Assembly: GCF_040797425.1 (NCBI RefSeq)
Contig: NZ_JBFNEH010000027.1
Span: 1 to 51,160, forward strand
Direction: 5' to 3'
Length of the DNA: 51,160 nucleotides
Source: Symbiobacterium sp040797425
Lineage (GTDB): Bacteria; Bacillota; Sulfobacillia; Symbiobacteriales; Symbiobacteriaceae
A model generated the notes under the pieces. That model saw nothing but the letters and a program-made list of their open reading frames with translations, made no database searches and was not told the DNA's origin. A program made the translations under genes and the position numbers. Shown here piece after piece: positions 17,121 through 24,926 of this stretch. Numbering within the stretch: position 1 is the stretch's first letter; each line of letters begins with the position of its first letter.

Positions 17121-17975
17121 TTACAGGATGCCGAGGTAGCTGCACACGAACGCCAGAACGGTGAGCCACAGCAGGACCTTGATCGGCGACTGCTTCCGGC
17201 CCTTCAGCAGCCAGTAAGCGAAGGCGACGATGAGCAGCGGGATCATGTAGGGCAGGATCGCGTCGAGGGCGGGCTGCAGCTCGATAACCTTCTCGGCCAT
17301 CTCGCCTTCCACGGTGACCTGCTTCACGAACTTGATCGGGGTCGTCACCTTCGCCATGATGGACGGGACGAAGCCGCCCACCACGATCAGGCCCATGATC
17401 GTCGCGCCTTCGGTGATCTTGTCCAGCGCGCCGCCGGCCACGGTGGTGACCAGGTTCACGCCCTGGTTATAGCCCCAGTAGAACTGCGGGAACTTCAGGG
17501 CGAACCAGCACAGGCCGAAGATGAACATGATCAGCGGGCCGGCCATGCTGCCTTCCATCGCCAGCGAGGCGGCCAGGACGGCCACCATCGGCCGGAGCAG
17601 GATCGCCTGAATCGTGTCGCCGATGCCGGCGAACGGGCCCATCAGGGCGACCTTCAGGCTGTCGCCCACCTCGCCCTGCCCCTTCTCCTCGAGGGCGCAG
17701 GTGGCCCCGAAGATGATGGGGGAGCCGACCGCCGGGTTGGTGTTGTAGAACACCATGTGGCGCTGCATGTTGGCGATGAGCTCTTCCTTGGTCTTGGACA
17801 CCCGCTGCAGAATCGGCAGGATCGACCACATGTAGCCCAGCGCCTGCATGCGCTCGTAGTTCCAGGACCACTGCAGGGTCAGGTTGTGCCGCCAGGCGGC
17901 CTTCCGCAGGTCCGCCTTGGTCACAGGGCCGTACTCCGGCAGGATCTCGCTCTTCTCAACCTGCTCGTTAGCCAT
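17121..17975 (-). CDS. Mannose-family PTS component IID
   Basis: 284 residues. The conserved start region LRKAAWRHNLTLQWSWNYERMQALGYMWSILP and the motifs NTNPAVGSPIIFGATCALEE and GPFAGIGDTIQAILLRP are typical of IID. It has a membrane segment at the extreme C-terminus (LLWLTVLAFVCSYLGIL) and others in the middle. It forms the membrane complex with IIC. It overlaps the IIC gene by 8 bases. Confidence 0.95.
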   Translation of the reverse strand: MANEQVEKSEILPEYGPVTKADLRKAAWRHNLTLQWSWNYERMQALGYMWSILPILQRVSKTKEELIANMQRHMVFYNTNPAVGSPIIFGATCALEEKGQGEVGDSLKVALMGPFAGIGDTIQAILLRPMVAVLAASLAMEGSMAGPLIMFIFGLCWFALKFPQFYWGYNQGVNLVTTVAGGALDKITEGATIMGLIVVGGFVPSIMAKVTTPIKFVKQVTVEGEMAEKVIELQPALDAILPYMIPLLIVAFAYWLLKGRKQSPIKVLLWLTVLAFVCSYLGIL

Positions 17976-18717
17976 TCGCGCGCACCTCCTTCAGGTTGAT
18001 GTAGAGGACGCCGATGGCCACAGCGGCCAGGGCGATGCCGATCATCGGCACGTTCAGGTAGGCGAAGAGGACGTAGCCGATGAGTGCGAACGGCCAGTAC
18101 TTCTTCAGCGGCATCATGGTCAGCAGCAGGGCGAAGCCCAGGGCCGGCAGGATCGCGCCGGTCACCTTGATGGCCTGCATGAGCTTCTCAGGCATGCCGT
18201 TGATGGCGGCCTGCACGGGGCCGGCGCCCAGCCAGACGGCCAGGAAGACCGGGATGAAGCGGGTGAGGCCCCACGGCAGCTGGCCGAGCAGGTGCCACCA
18301 GGTGACGGCCTTCACGTCGCCCCGGGCGACGGCGCGGTCGGCACCGTGGATGAACAGCGTCGTGGTGGCACGGCCGAGCACATCCAGCTGCGTCATGAGG
18401 AGCGCAGCCGGCACGGCAATGGCCAGACCGCCCTCCAGGCCGACACCAGGCAGGGCGCCGAAGGCCGTGCCCAGGATCGCGCCGGTCATGAAGTCAGGGA
18501 TTGTTGCACCACCATAAGTCCACATCCCCAGCGACATCAGGGTGAGGGTCGCACCAATCGTCAGGCCCAGCTTTACATCTCCCACGATCAGACCAGTGAC
18601 TGCACCCACAATCAGCGACTCGTGCCAGAAGCAGCTGGCGCCCAGGTTCATGACAACGGCCACATACGCGATGAGCGCCAGAAGCAGGGCAGTTCCGATG
18701 CCATACGACAACGCCAT
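17968..18717 (-). CDS. Mannose-family PTS component IIC
   Basis: 249 residues with several membrane helices. Family features include GLIVGDVKLGLTIGATLTLMSLG and PDFMTGAILGTAFG. It is the sugar-conducting subunit and the first gene of the amino-sugar operon. GGAGG lies only 3 bases before the ATG and about 9 before an in-frame TTG two codons later (18711), so the true start could be the TTG. Confidence 0.94.
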   Translation of the reverse strand: MALSYGIGTALLLALIAYVAVVMNLGASCFWHESLIVGAVTGLIVGDVKLGLTIGATLTLMSLGMWTYGGATIPDFMTGAILGTAFGALPGVGLEGGLAIAVPAALLMTQLDVLGRATTTLFIHGADRAVARGDVKAVTWWHLLGQLPWGLTRFIPVFLAVWLGAGPVQAAINGMPEKLMQAIKVTGAILPALGFALLLTMMPLKKYWPFALIGYVLFAYLNVPMIGIALAAVAIGVLYINLKEVRANG

Positions 18718-18824
18718 ACACCTCCGAACCGAGTTTGGTCAGATCTGCGTTTCGGGTGCCGGGCGGATGCCGCCATCCCCTCCTTTCCCTGGCTCTGCCC
18801 GGCCGCTGCCTGAACTGTGGTGCA

Positions 18825-18847
18825 ACGGGGCCGGAAAACGGCCCCGT
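18825..18847 (-). promoter_or_regulatory. Palindromic hairpin in the leader of the PTS operon
   Basis: ACGGGGCCG (18825-18833) and CGGCCCCGT (18839-18847) around a 5-nt loop, about 110 bp before the IIC start. Neither strand has a following U tract. It may be an RNA stem in the leader or a protein site. Confidence 0.35.
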
Positions 18848-18876
18848 AAACTGGTCCCACTCCTACCCTAGAGTCG

Positions 18877-18888
18877 TGGTCTATACCA
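18877..18888 (-). promoter_or_regulatory. NagR/DasR-like operator of the amino-sugar operon
   Basis: TGGTCTATACCA, read TGGTATAGACCA on the minus strand, differs by one base from the palindrome TGGTCTAGACCA known for GntR-family amino-sugar regulators NagR and DasR. It lies about 160 bp before the IIC gene, and TATAGA within it could be the -10 box. Repression relieved by GlcN-6-P or GlcNAc-6-P is the family expectation. No GntR regulator of this type is encoded nearby. Confidence 0.6.
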
Positions 18889-19033
18889 TGTTTGGTTAGG
18901 TACTTCACTATCCCGCGCTGGAAATTCCTCCTCGAATACGCTAATTCTCCAAATACTATCCCAACGGATCATCCAGTCTGCCACCAGGGTGCCAAGGTAG
19001 CTAGTGGCAGTTGACCGGAGCACACATTATGTG

Positions 19034-19060
19034 ACCTTGAACTGCAGACGGGCATAGGAT
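19034..19060 (+). promoter_or_regulatory. Sporulation sigma-type promoter candidate for the SPOCS gene
   Basis: ACC, 16 bases, then CATAGGAT (19053-19060). This resembles the sigma-K pattern (AC, 16-17 bp, CATANNNTA) and partly the sigma-E -10. The start codon is 38 bp downstream, and the product is of a spore-associated family. Confidence 0.45.
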
Positions 19061-19097
19061 GCAGTGTACCGGTACGCCCAAAGGAGGTCGCGACGGC

Positions 19098-19691
19098 TTG
19101 AAGGACCACGACTTCGTGATTCAGACCCCCGTGGTGGTCAACTCCAACACCGCGCAGGTGCTGGTGGTTTCCGAGATCCCGCTCACGCCTCCCGCCTTCA
19201 AGATCGACGAGATCCACAAGCTCATCGAGATCGATGACTGCGCCGCCGTCTGCGACAAGGTGATCATCAACGGCCGGCTCATCAAAAACATCACGTATAA
19301 GACCGCCAAGAGCTGGGACCACAAAGGCGGCCTCAACCGGGTCTGCGGCGACGTGCGCCACTGCACCGTGGAGATCCCGTTCCACCTGTTCATCGACATC
19401 CCCGGCAGCCGCGACGGCGACATGTGCGAGATCGAGGACGCGATTGTCGCGGGCGAGTTCGACAAGCTCACCGACCGCAACCACGACGGCACCTTCTCCA
19501 AGCTGCTGGAGAAGTCGGTGATCAAGGTCCGGGCCAAGGTGGTGCGGCGGAAGTGGCTGAAGGTGAACGCGCACGACGTCACGCCCAGACGGCTCCGCTG
19601 CCCGGACGAGTCGGAAGTCCAGACCGTGCCCGGGCTCGACATCCCCGAAGAGGAGCACGAGAAGGCCTTCGGCGCCGGAAAGGAATGGTGA
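19098..19691 (+). CDS. SPOCS-domain (DUF3794) protein, SipL/spore-coat type
   Basis: About 197 residues from a TTG start; AAAGGAGGT stands 9 bases upstream, far better than anything at the in-frame ATG 19059. The core FKIDEIHKLIEIDDCAAVCDKVIINGRLIKNITY matches the DUF3794/SPOCS domain found in SipL and exosporium or coat proteins of spore formers. HCTVEIPFHLFIDIPG fits the same domain. There is no signal peptide or LysM domain, so it is shorter than SipL. A role in spore assembly is inferred from the family and the promoter-like motif upstream. Confidence 0.85.
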   Translation: MKDHDFVIQTPVVVNSNTAQVLVVSEIPLTPPAFKIDEIHKLIEIDDCAAVCDKVIINGRLIKNITYKTAKSWDHKGGLNRVCGDVRHCTVEIPFHLFIDIPGSRDGDMCEIEDAIVAGEFDKLTDRNHDGTFSKLLEKSVIKVRAKVVRRKWLKVNAHDVTPRRLRCPDESEVQTVPGLDIPEEEHEKAFGAGKEW

Positions 19692-19699
19692 TGAAAAGC

Positions 19700-19731
19700 G
19701 GGCGAGGGGTTCGTCCCTCGCCCTCCTATAC
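19700..19731. terminator. Terminator between convergent genes
   Basis: Stem GGGCGAGGG (19700-19708) and CCCTCGCCC (19715-19723). On the minus strand it is followed by GCTTTTCATC, a fair U tract, so it serves the copper-amine-oxidase-N gene; on the plus strand TCCTATACT follows. Confidence 0.7.
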
Positions 19732-20501
19732 TATTTGAACTCGAGTTGTGAGATGCCCATCTGTGCCATCATGAGGCTGTCGCCCAGCGCCTTGCCCTCG
19801 TAGGGATGCAGGGTAATGGCGATGCGAACGCGCTGGACCCCTTCCAGCGGGATCTCAAACGGCACCGCGTCCGACTTGGTGGTCAGGTCCGGACTGGTGT
19901 AGATCACCCGGTTCAGTTCGTTCAGCACGACCATCCGGCCCACCCGGCGCTCGCCCTCCTGCCCGAAGTAGTGCATGGGCACGAAGAGCCTGCCCGTCAT
20001 GCGGGTCACCCCGGGCGGCAGGTCGTAGTCGGTCCAGACCTGGCCGGTTACGCCCCGCTTCTCCTCCGCGTTGCCTCCGGGGGCCACAAGCGAGACCAGC
20101 ACCGCCTCGGGCATCTCGGCGCCCTGGAGGCTCAGGACCCGCTCCTTGAAGTACCGGACGCTGAAGCTGCCGTCGGCCTGCGTGGTCAGGTTCGCCCAGA
20201 CCTCGGGCAGTTCGCCCGGAAGCGCGCCCACGTAGACCGTGCCGGTCTCGTTCTCCCACTCCACCGGCCGGCCCAGGGCCTCTGCGAGGAAGCGCAGCGG
20301 CACGTACACCCTCCCCTCGTAGATGAAGCCTTCCTCCCCTTTCTTCGGCGACCGTTCCACACCGTCCAACACGTACCGCAGCGGCCGGAAGTACACCGTG
20401 ATCTGCTGCCCCACCGCTGCGGCCCCGGCCACCGCACCGCCGAAGAGCAGGGCGGCGGCAACGAAGCCGGCGGCGAAACCCCACAGGAACCGCTTTTGCA
20501 T
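19731..20501 (-). CDS. Secreted protein with a copper amine oxidase N-terminal-like domain
   Basis: 256 residues. The signal peptide covers about 1-30 (FLWGFAAGFVAAALLFGG). Residues 34-92 contain EGRVYVPLRFLAEALGRPVEW and a TVYVG strand, the copper amine oxidase N-terminal domain common in secreted Firmicute proteins; despite the name it has no oxidase chemistry. The rest is beta-rich with no assigned family and resembles a ligand- or surface-binding domain. The gene runs alone and ends in a shared terminator with the SPOCS gene. Confidence 0.8.
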   Translation of the reverse strand: MQKRFLWGFAAGFVAAALLFGGAVAGAAAVGQQITVYFRPLRYVLDGVERSPKKGEEGFIYEGRVYVPLRFLAEALGRPVEWENETGTVYVGALPGELPEVWANLTTQADGSFSVRYFKERVLSLQGAEMPEAVLVSLVAPGGNAEEKRGVTGQVWTDYDLPPGVTRMTGRLFVPMHYFGQEGERRVGRMVVLNELNRVIYTSPDLTTKSDAVPFEIPLEGVQRVRIAITLHPYEGKALGDSLMMAQMGISQLEFK

Positions 20502-20584
20502 GGGTATGAACGACCCCCTCCCGATCCGAATTCCGTTACAGGAATTCGTGCGGAAGGGGGCGTTTCCTGTCCGGTTCCGGCCCG

Positions 20585-21031
20585 TCAGGAGCCGTCAAGC
20601 ACCCGCACCTCGCCCACGCTCACCTGCGCGCCGGCGCCGGCATACGCGGAGACCTTCACGCGGGAGTCGCCGCCGTGGCGGCCATACGCGCCGGCCCGGG
20701 GCGGTTCGGCCAGGCTTCCCGGCAGCCGCGCCTCCAGCCGGCGCACCCGCTCCTCCAGCGCGCCCAGTCGCTCCTCCAGGGCGGCCAGCCGCTCTGCGCG
20801 CCTGCCTTCCTGATCTCGCTTCCCCTCGTGTGGAGCCGGTCGCCCGCCCCGCCCGTCCCCGTGTGACTCAGGCTGTTCCGAATGCCACAGCGGACGCCGC
20901 TCCGGCCTGTCCGAGCGCCAGTGGCGGTCGTCCGGCCGCCGTCCCGGGTGCACCCGCAGCCGGGCGGAGGAGTCGAACCGCCCCTGCACGTCGGGGCGGA
21001 AGACGAACATGTCGCCGTGCGTGACATACAT
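20585..21031 (-). CDS. Hypothetical coiled-coil protein
   Basis: About 148 residues from ATG 21031 (MYVTHGDMFVFRPDVQG), which has GCGAGGTGG upstream; a frame extension to 21091 abuts the next gene without such a site. Residues about 80-106 form a coiled coil (AERLAALEERLGALEERVRR). The C-terminal piece VKVSAYAGAGAQVSVGEVRVLDG is glycine- and valine-rich. The middle is rich in Arg, His and Asp. No family recognised. It follows the dehydrogenase gene on the same strand at a 59-bp distance. Confidence 0.6.
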   Translation of the reverse strand: MYVTHGDMFVFRPDVQGRFDSSARLRVHPGRRPDDRHWRSDRPERRPLWHSEQPESHGDGRGGRPAPHEGKRDQEGRRAERLAALEERLGALEERVRRLEARLPGSLAEPPRAGAYGRHGGDSRVKVSAYAGAGAQVSVGEVRVLDGS

Positions 21032-21090
21032 GGCACGCCCACCTCGCCTGCACCAGCCTATTCGCGGCGAGGCGGGCGCGTGCGTCGGCA

Positions 21091-22164
21091 TCAGCGGCAG
21101 GCGAGGGCCAGCGTCGACCGGACCCGACGGATCACCTCGTCGGTGAACTCCGTGGTGCGGGCGGTTCCGCCCAGGTCGGCGGTGCGAACCCCCGCCGCCA
21201 CCGCCTCCAGGCAGGCGTCCTGGATGGCCTGGCCCACCCGCTGGTAGTCCGGGTTCGGCATCTGCCGCAGCAGGGCCCCGGCGGCCAGGTGCATCGCCAT
21301 AGGGTTGGCCACGTTCTTCCCCTGCAGGCTCGGCGCGGTGCCGTGGGGCGCCTCGGCCATGACCACCTGCGGCTGAAGGTCGTCGTCAAAGGCAATCAGC
21401 AGCGACTCGGAACCGGCGATGGAACCGTAGAGCGCCAGCACCAGGTCCGAGAGGATGTCGCCATCCCGGTTCAGGCAGGGCACCACCAGCGGCCGGCTCG
21501 CCCGCCCGATCAGCAGGGCGTAGGCAGCATCGATCAGCTGCGGGTCGTACGGCACGTCCGGGTGCCGCCGGGCGGCCTCGTCCATGGCCTCCTTGAGCAG
21601 GCCTTCGTAGGTGGGGGAAACCGTCCACTTGGGGCCGCCGAAGACCACGCCGCCCATCTGGCGGGCCAGGCGGAACGCAAACTCGGCGGCGGCCCGGCAG
21701 TTGCGGGCGGAGATATAGGTCGTGCGGTAGGCGCGCTCCTCGTCGCCCTCGCCCTCCCGCCACTCCTTCGCCTCGTACGCGTCTTCCGTCGCCATGCGCA
21801 CCACGGCGATGGGCGCCTGGATACCCCCGATGGTCTCCACGCCCGGCAGGGCCCGGCCGACGCGCAGGATCACGGTGCCGTTGATCTCCTTGCGCAGGAT
21901 GGCGTTGGGCGAGCCCACGTCGCCCCGACCCTCGGGGGTGATGGTGGCCGCCTTCAGGCCGTACCCGGCCTCCCGCATCGCAGCGGCAGCCTCGTAGACC
22001 ACCCGGTTCGCGGTGGCCCGCCGGTTTTCCAGGCTCAGGTCGTAGCGCACCAGGTGCAGCGGGAGCCCGATCACGTCGGGGCGCAGAACCCTCAGAGCCT
22101 CCTCCAGCAGTTCCTGGCCGGTCTGATCTCCTTCGAGTACGACGATGGTCGGCACGTGCGTCAT
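21091..22164 (-). CDS. Isocitrate/isopropylmalate dehydrogenase family protein
   Basis: 357 residues. The family's C-terminal signature AEAPHGTAPSLQGKNVANPMAM is clear, as are LNRDGDILSDLVLALYGSIAGSES (the metal-binding aspartates) and ATITPEGRGDVGSPNAILRKE. The enzyme should oxidatively decarboxylate a 2-hydroxy acid with NAD or NADP. It differs from standard Icd and LeuB in the substrate loop, and no TCA or leucine genes are adjacent, so the substrate stays open. GGAAGGAGG before the ATG is a strong ribosome binding site. Confidence 0.85.
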   Translation of the reverse strand: MTHVPTIVVLEGDQTGQELLEEALRVLRPDVIGLPLHLVRYDLSLENRRATANRVVYEAAAAMREAGYGLKAATITPEGRGDVGSPNAILRKEINGTVILRVGRALPGVETIGGIQAPIAVVRMATEDAYEAKEWREGEGDEERAYRTTYISARNCRAAAEFAFRLARQMGGVVFGGPKWTVSPTYEGLLKEAMDEAARRHPDVPYDPQLIDAAYALLIGRASRPLVVPCLNRDGDILSDLVLALYGSIAGSESLLIAFDDDLQPQVVMAEAPHGTAPSLQGKNVANPMAMHLAAGALLRQMPNPDYQRVGQAIQDACLEAVAAGVRTADLGGTARTTEFTDEVIRRVRSTLALACR

Positions 22165-22246
22165 CGACTCCAGCCTCCTTCCTGATGTCCTCCCTCATCC
22201 TACCTGCTGGCGGGCCCGCTGTTAAGCCCCTTTTGTTCCACAGATC

Positions 22247-22259
22247 AGAACGATGTTCT
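22247..22259 (-). promoter_or_regulatory. Small palindrome in the promoter region of the dehydrogenase gene
   Basis: AGAAC-GAT-GTTCT, beside a possible -10 TAAAAT. It looks like an operator, but the 3-bp spacer does not fit the Firmicute LexA box GAAC-N4-GTTC. Confidence 0.25.
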
Positions 22260-22287
22260 ATTTTATCCATTCCCCACAGGAATAGTC

Positions 22288-22327
22288 GCAACAGTAAACC
22301 CCCGTTTGCGTTGCGCAAACGGGGGTT
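22288..22327 (-). terminator. Terminator after psuG
   Basis: A 14-bp perfect stem, AACCCCCGTTTGCG (22297-22310) and CGCAAACGGGGGTT (22314-22327). On the minus strand TTTACTGTT follows. It closes the long aro-psuG transcript. Confidence 0.85.
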
Positions 22328-22343
22328 GAGCGGTGCGTTCGTC

Positions 22344-23270
22344 TCAGGACTGACGGCTCAGGGCCACCGCGATCTGGGCGCCCACCCGGGCGTTGTGCTT
22401 GACCAGCGCCAGGTTGGCCTCCAGCGCACGGCCGCCGGTGACCTCCTTCATGCGGGCGAGGAGGTAGGGCGTCACCGCCTTGCCCGTGATTCCTTCGGCC
22501 GCCATGGCCGACAGGGCCTCCTCGATGTGCCGCTCCAGCTCGGCCGGGTCCAGGGCGTCAGCCTCGGGAATGGGGTTGACCACCAGCACGCCGCCCGGGA
22601 TGTTCGTCCGCCGCCGCGCCCGGATGATCGCCGCCGCCTCCTCGGGGGTATCCACCCGGGCGTCCACGCCGAAGCCGGCGTCGCGGGTGTAGAAGCCGGG
22701 GAACCGGTCCGTCTGGTACCCCAGCACCGTGACCCCCAGGGTCTCCAGCACCTCCAGGGTCGCCCCGATGTCCAGCACCGACTTGGCACCGGCGCAGACC
22801 ACCGTGATCTCCGTCCGGCCCAGCACCGTCAGGTCGGCGGAGACGTCCCACACCTGCTCCGCGCGGCCCGGCGCGCCCCGGTGGACGCCGCCGATGCCGC
22901 CGGTCACGAACACGTCGATGCCCGCCGCCCGGGCGATCGTGGCGGTGGACGCCACGGTGGTGGCCCCGAGCTGCTTGCGGGCCAGTACTATCGGCATGTC
23001 CCGCAGCGACACCTTCACGGCCTCGGGCGAGGTCGCCAGGCGCTCCAGCTCCGCGTCGGAGAGCCCCACCTTGCAGCGCCCGTCGATCAGGGCAATCGTG
23101 GCGGGCACCGCGCCCTCCTCCCGGACGATCCGCTCCACGTCGCGGGCCATCGCGAGGTTCTCCGGATACGGCATGCCGTGGCTGATGATGGTGGACTCCA
23201 GCGCCACCACCGCTCGGCCCTGTTCCAGCGCTTCCCGGACTTCGGGCGAATAGGACAACAGGTACTTCAT
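22344..23270 (-). CDS. psuG: Pseudouridine-5'-phosphate glycosidase
   Basis: About 308 residues from ATG 23270, with AAGGAGGT 8 bases upstream; the longer frame to 23303 overlaps aroB without its own site. Motifs VALESTIISHGMPYPENLAMA, TVASTATIARAAGIDVFVTGGIGGVHRGA and NPIPEADALD are those of PsuG. It splits pseudouridine 5'-phosphate to uracil and ribose 5-phosphate. A pseudouridine kinase (PsuK) is expected as partner but is not in this window. It is the last gene of the aro cluster, overlapping or abutting aroB. Confidence 0.93.
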   Translation of the reverse strand: MKYLLSYSPEVREALEQGRAVVALESTIISHGMPYPENLAMARDVERIVREEGAVPATIALIDGRCKVGLSDAELERLATSPEAVKVSLRDMPIVLARKQLGATTVASTATIARAAGIDVFVTGGIGGVHRGAPGRAEQVWDVSADLTVLGRTEITVVCAGAKSVLDIGATLEVLETLGVTVLGYQTDRFPGFYTRDAGFGVDARVDTPEEAAAIIRARRRTNIPGGVLVVNPIPEADALDPAELERHIEEALSAMAAEGITGKAVTPYLLARMKEVTGGRALEANLALVKHNARVGAQIAVALSRQS

Positions 23271-23275
23271 CCGCG

Positions 23276-24370
23276 CTACCTCCTTACTGCTTCCAGGCCC
23301 CACCGAACTGCTTCAGACGACACGTTGGAGGTTACCACGACTTCGCCGGCCCGGAGCGGCATCACCCAGTTGATGTGGCCGTCCCGCACCTTCTTGTCCC
23401 GCCGCAGGAAGGGCTCCAGGCTCTGCGGGTCCAGGCCCGCCGGCAGCCGCGTGGGCAGCCCCAGCCGTTCCAGGAGACGCTCGAGCCTGAGCTGCAGTTC
23501 CCCGTCCCGCAGAATGCCGCTGCGTCTTGCGATGGCAGAGGCCGCCACCATGCCCACGGCCACGCACTCACCGTGGAGCCAGGCGCCGTAGCCGCTGGCT
23601 GCCTCCAGGGCGTGACCGACGGTGTGGCCGAAGTTCAGGATCGCCCGCAGCCCCTTCTCCTGCGGGTCCGCGGCGACGACCTCGGCCTTGATGCGGCAGC
23701 TCCGCTCCACGATCTGCTCCAGCACGCCCGGGGCGTGCCCGAGCACGTTGCCCACCTGGACCTCCACGTACTTGAGGAACTCCTCGTCGCGAATGACGCC
23801 GTACTTCACCACTTCGGCCATGCCGGCGGCAAGCTCGCGCCGGGGCAGCGTCCTGAGCGCGCCCACGTCCGCCACCACCAGCGCGGGCTGGTGGAAAGCG
23901 CCCACCAGGTTCTTCCCCTGGGGCAAGTCGATGCCGGTCTTTCCGCCCACGGCCGAGTCCACCTGTGCGAGCAGGGTGGTGGGCACCTGCACGAAGGGGA
24001 TGCCCCGCAGGTACGTGGCCGCCACAAAGCCGGCCAGGTCGCCCACCACCCCGCCCCCCAGCGCCACGATGGCGCTGGACCGCTCCAGCTCTGCCTTGAC
24101 GCAGCTGGTATAGAGGCTGAACGCGTGCGAAAGCGACTTGGAAGCCTCGCCGGCGCCCACCGTCGCCCGGCTGGTCTTGATCCCCGCGGCCTCGAGCACG
24201 TCGCGCACCAGGTCACCATACAGCGGCGCCACGTTTGCATCGGTCACCAGCAGCGCTCGGCGCGCCTCGGGCAGCCGGCTGCGCACCAGGCGCCCCAGCT
24301 CCCTGAGCAGCCCATCCCCGATGTAGATGGGGTAGCGCTGCTCGCCGAGTTCGACCCACACCTCTTTCAC
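23276..24370 (-). CDS. aroB: 3-dehydroquinate synthase
   Basis: About 364 residues from GTG 24370 (VKEVWVELGEQRYPIYIG) with AAAGGAGGG 9 bases upstream. NAD-binding and active-site stretches ALGGGVVGDLAGFVAATYLRG and DSAVGGKTGIDLPQGKNLVGAFHQP are intact, and LNFGHTVGHALEA and HGECVAVGM contain the metal-binding histidines. It makes dehydroquinate from DAHP, the second step of the shikimate pathway. It follows aroK on the same strand. Confidence 0.96.
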   Translation of the reverse strand: MKEVWVELGEQRYPIYIGDGLLRELGRLVRSRLPEARRALLVTDANVAPLYGDLVRDVLEAAGIKTSRATVGAGEASKSLSHAFSLYTSCVKAELERSSAIVALGGGVVGDLAGFVAATYLRGIPFVQVPTTLLAQVDSAVGGKTGIDLPQGKNLVGAFHQPALVVADVGALRTLPRRELAAGMAEVVKYGVIRDEEFLKYVEVQVGNVLGHAPGVLEQIVERSCRIKAEVVAADPQEKGLRAILNFGHTVGHALEAASGYGAWLHGECVAVGMVAASAIARRSGILRDGELQLRLERLLERLGLPTRLPAGLDPQSLEPFLRRDKKVRDGHINWVMPLRAGEVVVTSNVSSEAVRWGLEAVRR

Positions 24371-24386
24371 CAGCGCCGCCCTCCTT

Positions 24387-24905
24387 TCAGGTAGGTTGTC
24401 CACGCAGGATGTTCATGATTTCGGCCACGATCTCGTGCAGCGAACGGTTCTCGGTACTCACGCGCACGTGCGCCGCCGCGGCGTACGCCGCTTGCCGCGC
24501 CTCCGCCAGGTCCCGCAGCCGGCCGAGCGGGTCCGGCCCCGCCAGCAGGGGCCTCTGGGCGATGCCCTGTGCGAGGGCCCGGCGGAAAAGCGTCTCCGGC
24601 GGGGCGTCCAACCAGACGACCAGGCCGCCCTGCCGCAGGGCCTCACGGCTTTCGGCCCACAGCACGGCGCCGCCGCCAGTGGCGATCACCTGCCCGTCGC
24701 GGGCCGCCACCCGTCGGATGACCTCGGCCTCCCGCCGGCGGAAGCCCTCTTCCCCCTCCTCCGCGAAGATGGCGGGAATGGGGCGGCCGGCTTCCGCCTC
24801 CACCAGCGCGTCCGTATCGACGAAAGGCCGGCCCAGCCTCTCGGCCAGAAGCCGGCCCACTGCAGACTTGCCAGAGCCCATCAGCCCGATCAGGACGATG
24901 TTCAC
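24387..24905 (-). CDS. aroK: Shikimate kinase
   Basis: 172 residues, normal length. Walker A GLMGSGKS (7-14), DTDALVE for shikimate binding, FRRREAEV and the GGGAV stretch are all present. It phosphorylates shikimate to shikimate 3-phosphate with ATP. It lies between aroC and aroB in the aro cluster. The next step, AroA, is not in the window. Confidence 0.96.
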   Translation of the reverse strand: MNIVLIGLMGSGKSAVGRLLAERLGRPFVDTDALVEAEAGRPIPAIFAEEGEEGFRRREAEVIRRVAARDGQVIATGGGAVLWAESREALRQGGLVVWLDAPPETLFRRALAQGIAQRPLLAGPDPLGRLRDLAEARQAAYAAAAHVRVSTENRSLHEIVAEIMNILRGQPT

Positions 24906-24926
24906 CCTTGCACCCCCGCCGCGGAC

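Larger units (their letters stand above)
18718..19097. other. Divergent control region of the PTS operon and the SPOCS gene
   Basis: No gene is seen. It holds a 9-bp GC palindrome hairpin (18825-18847), a NagR/DasR-like operator (18877-18888) and a sporulation-type promoter candidate for the plus-strand gene (19034-19060). The stretch 18880-19000 is locally AT-richer than its surroundings, as expected for promoters in a GC-rich genome. Confidence 0.5.

Noticed and set aside
22240..22265. LexA/SOS box
   Set aside because: GAAC and GTTC are separated by 3 bases, not 4, and the downstream gene is not a DNA-repair gene.
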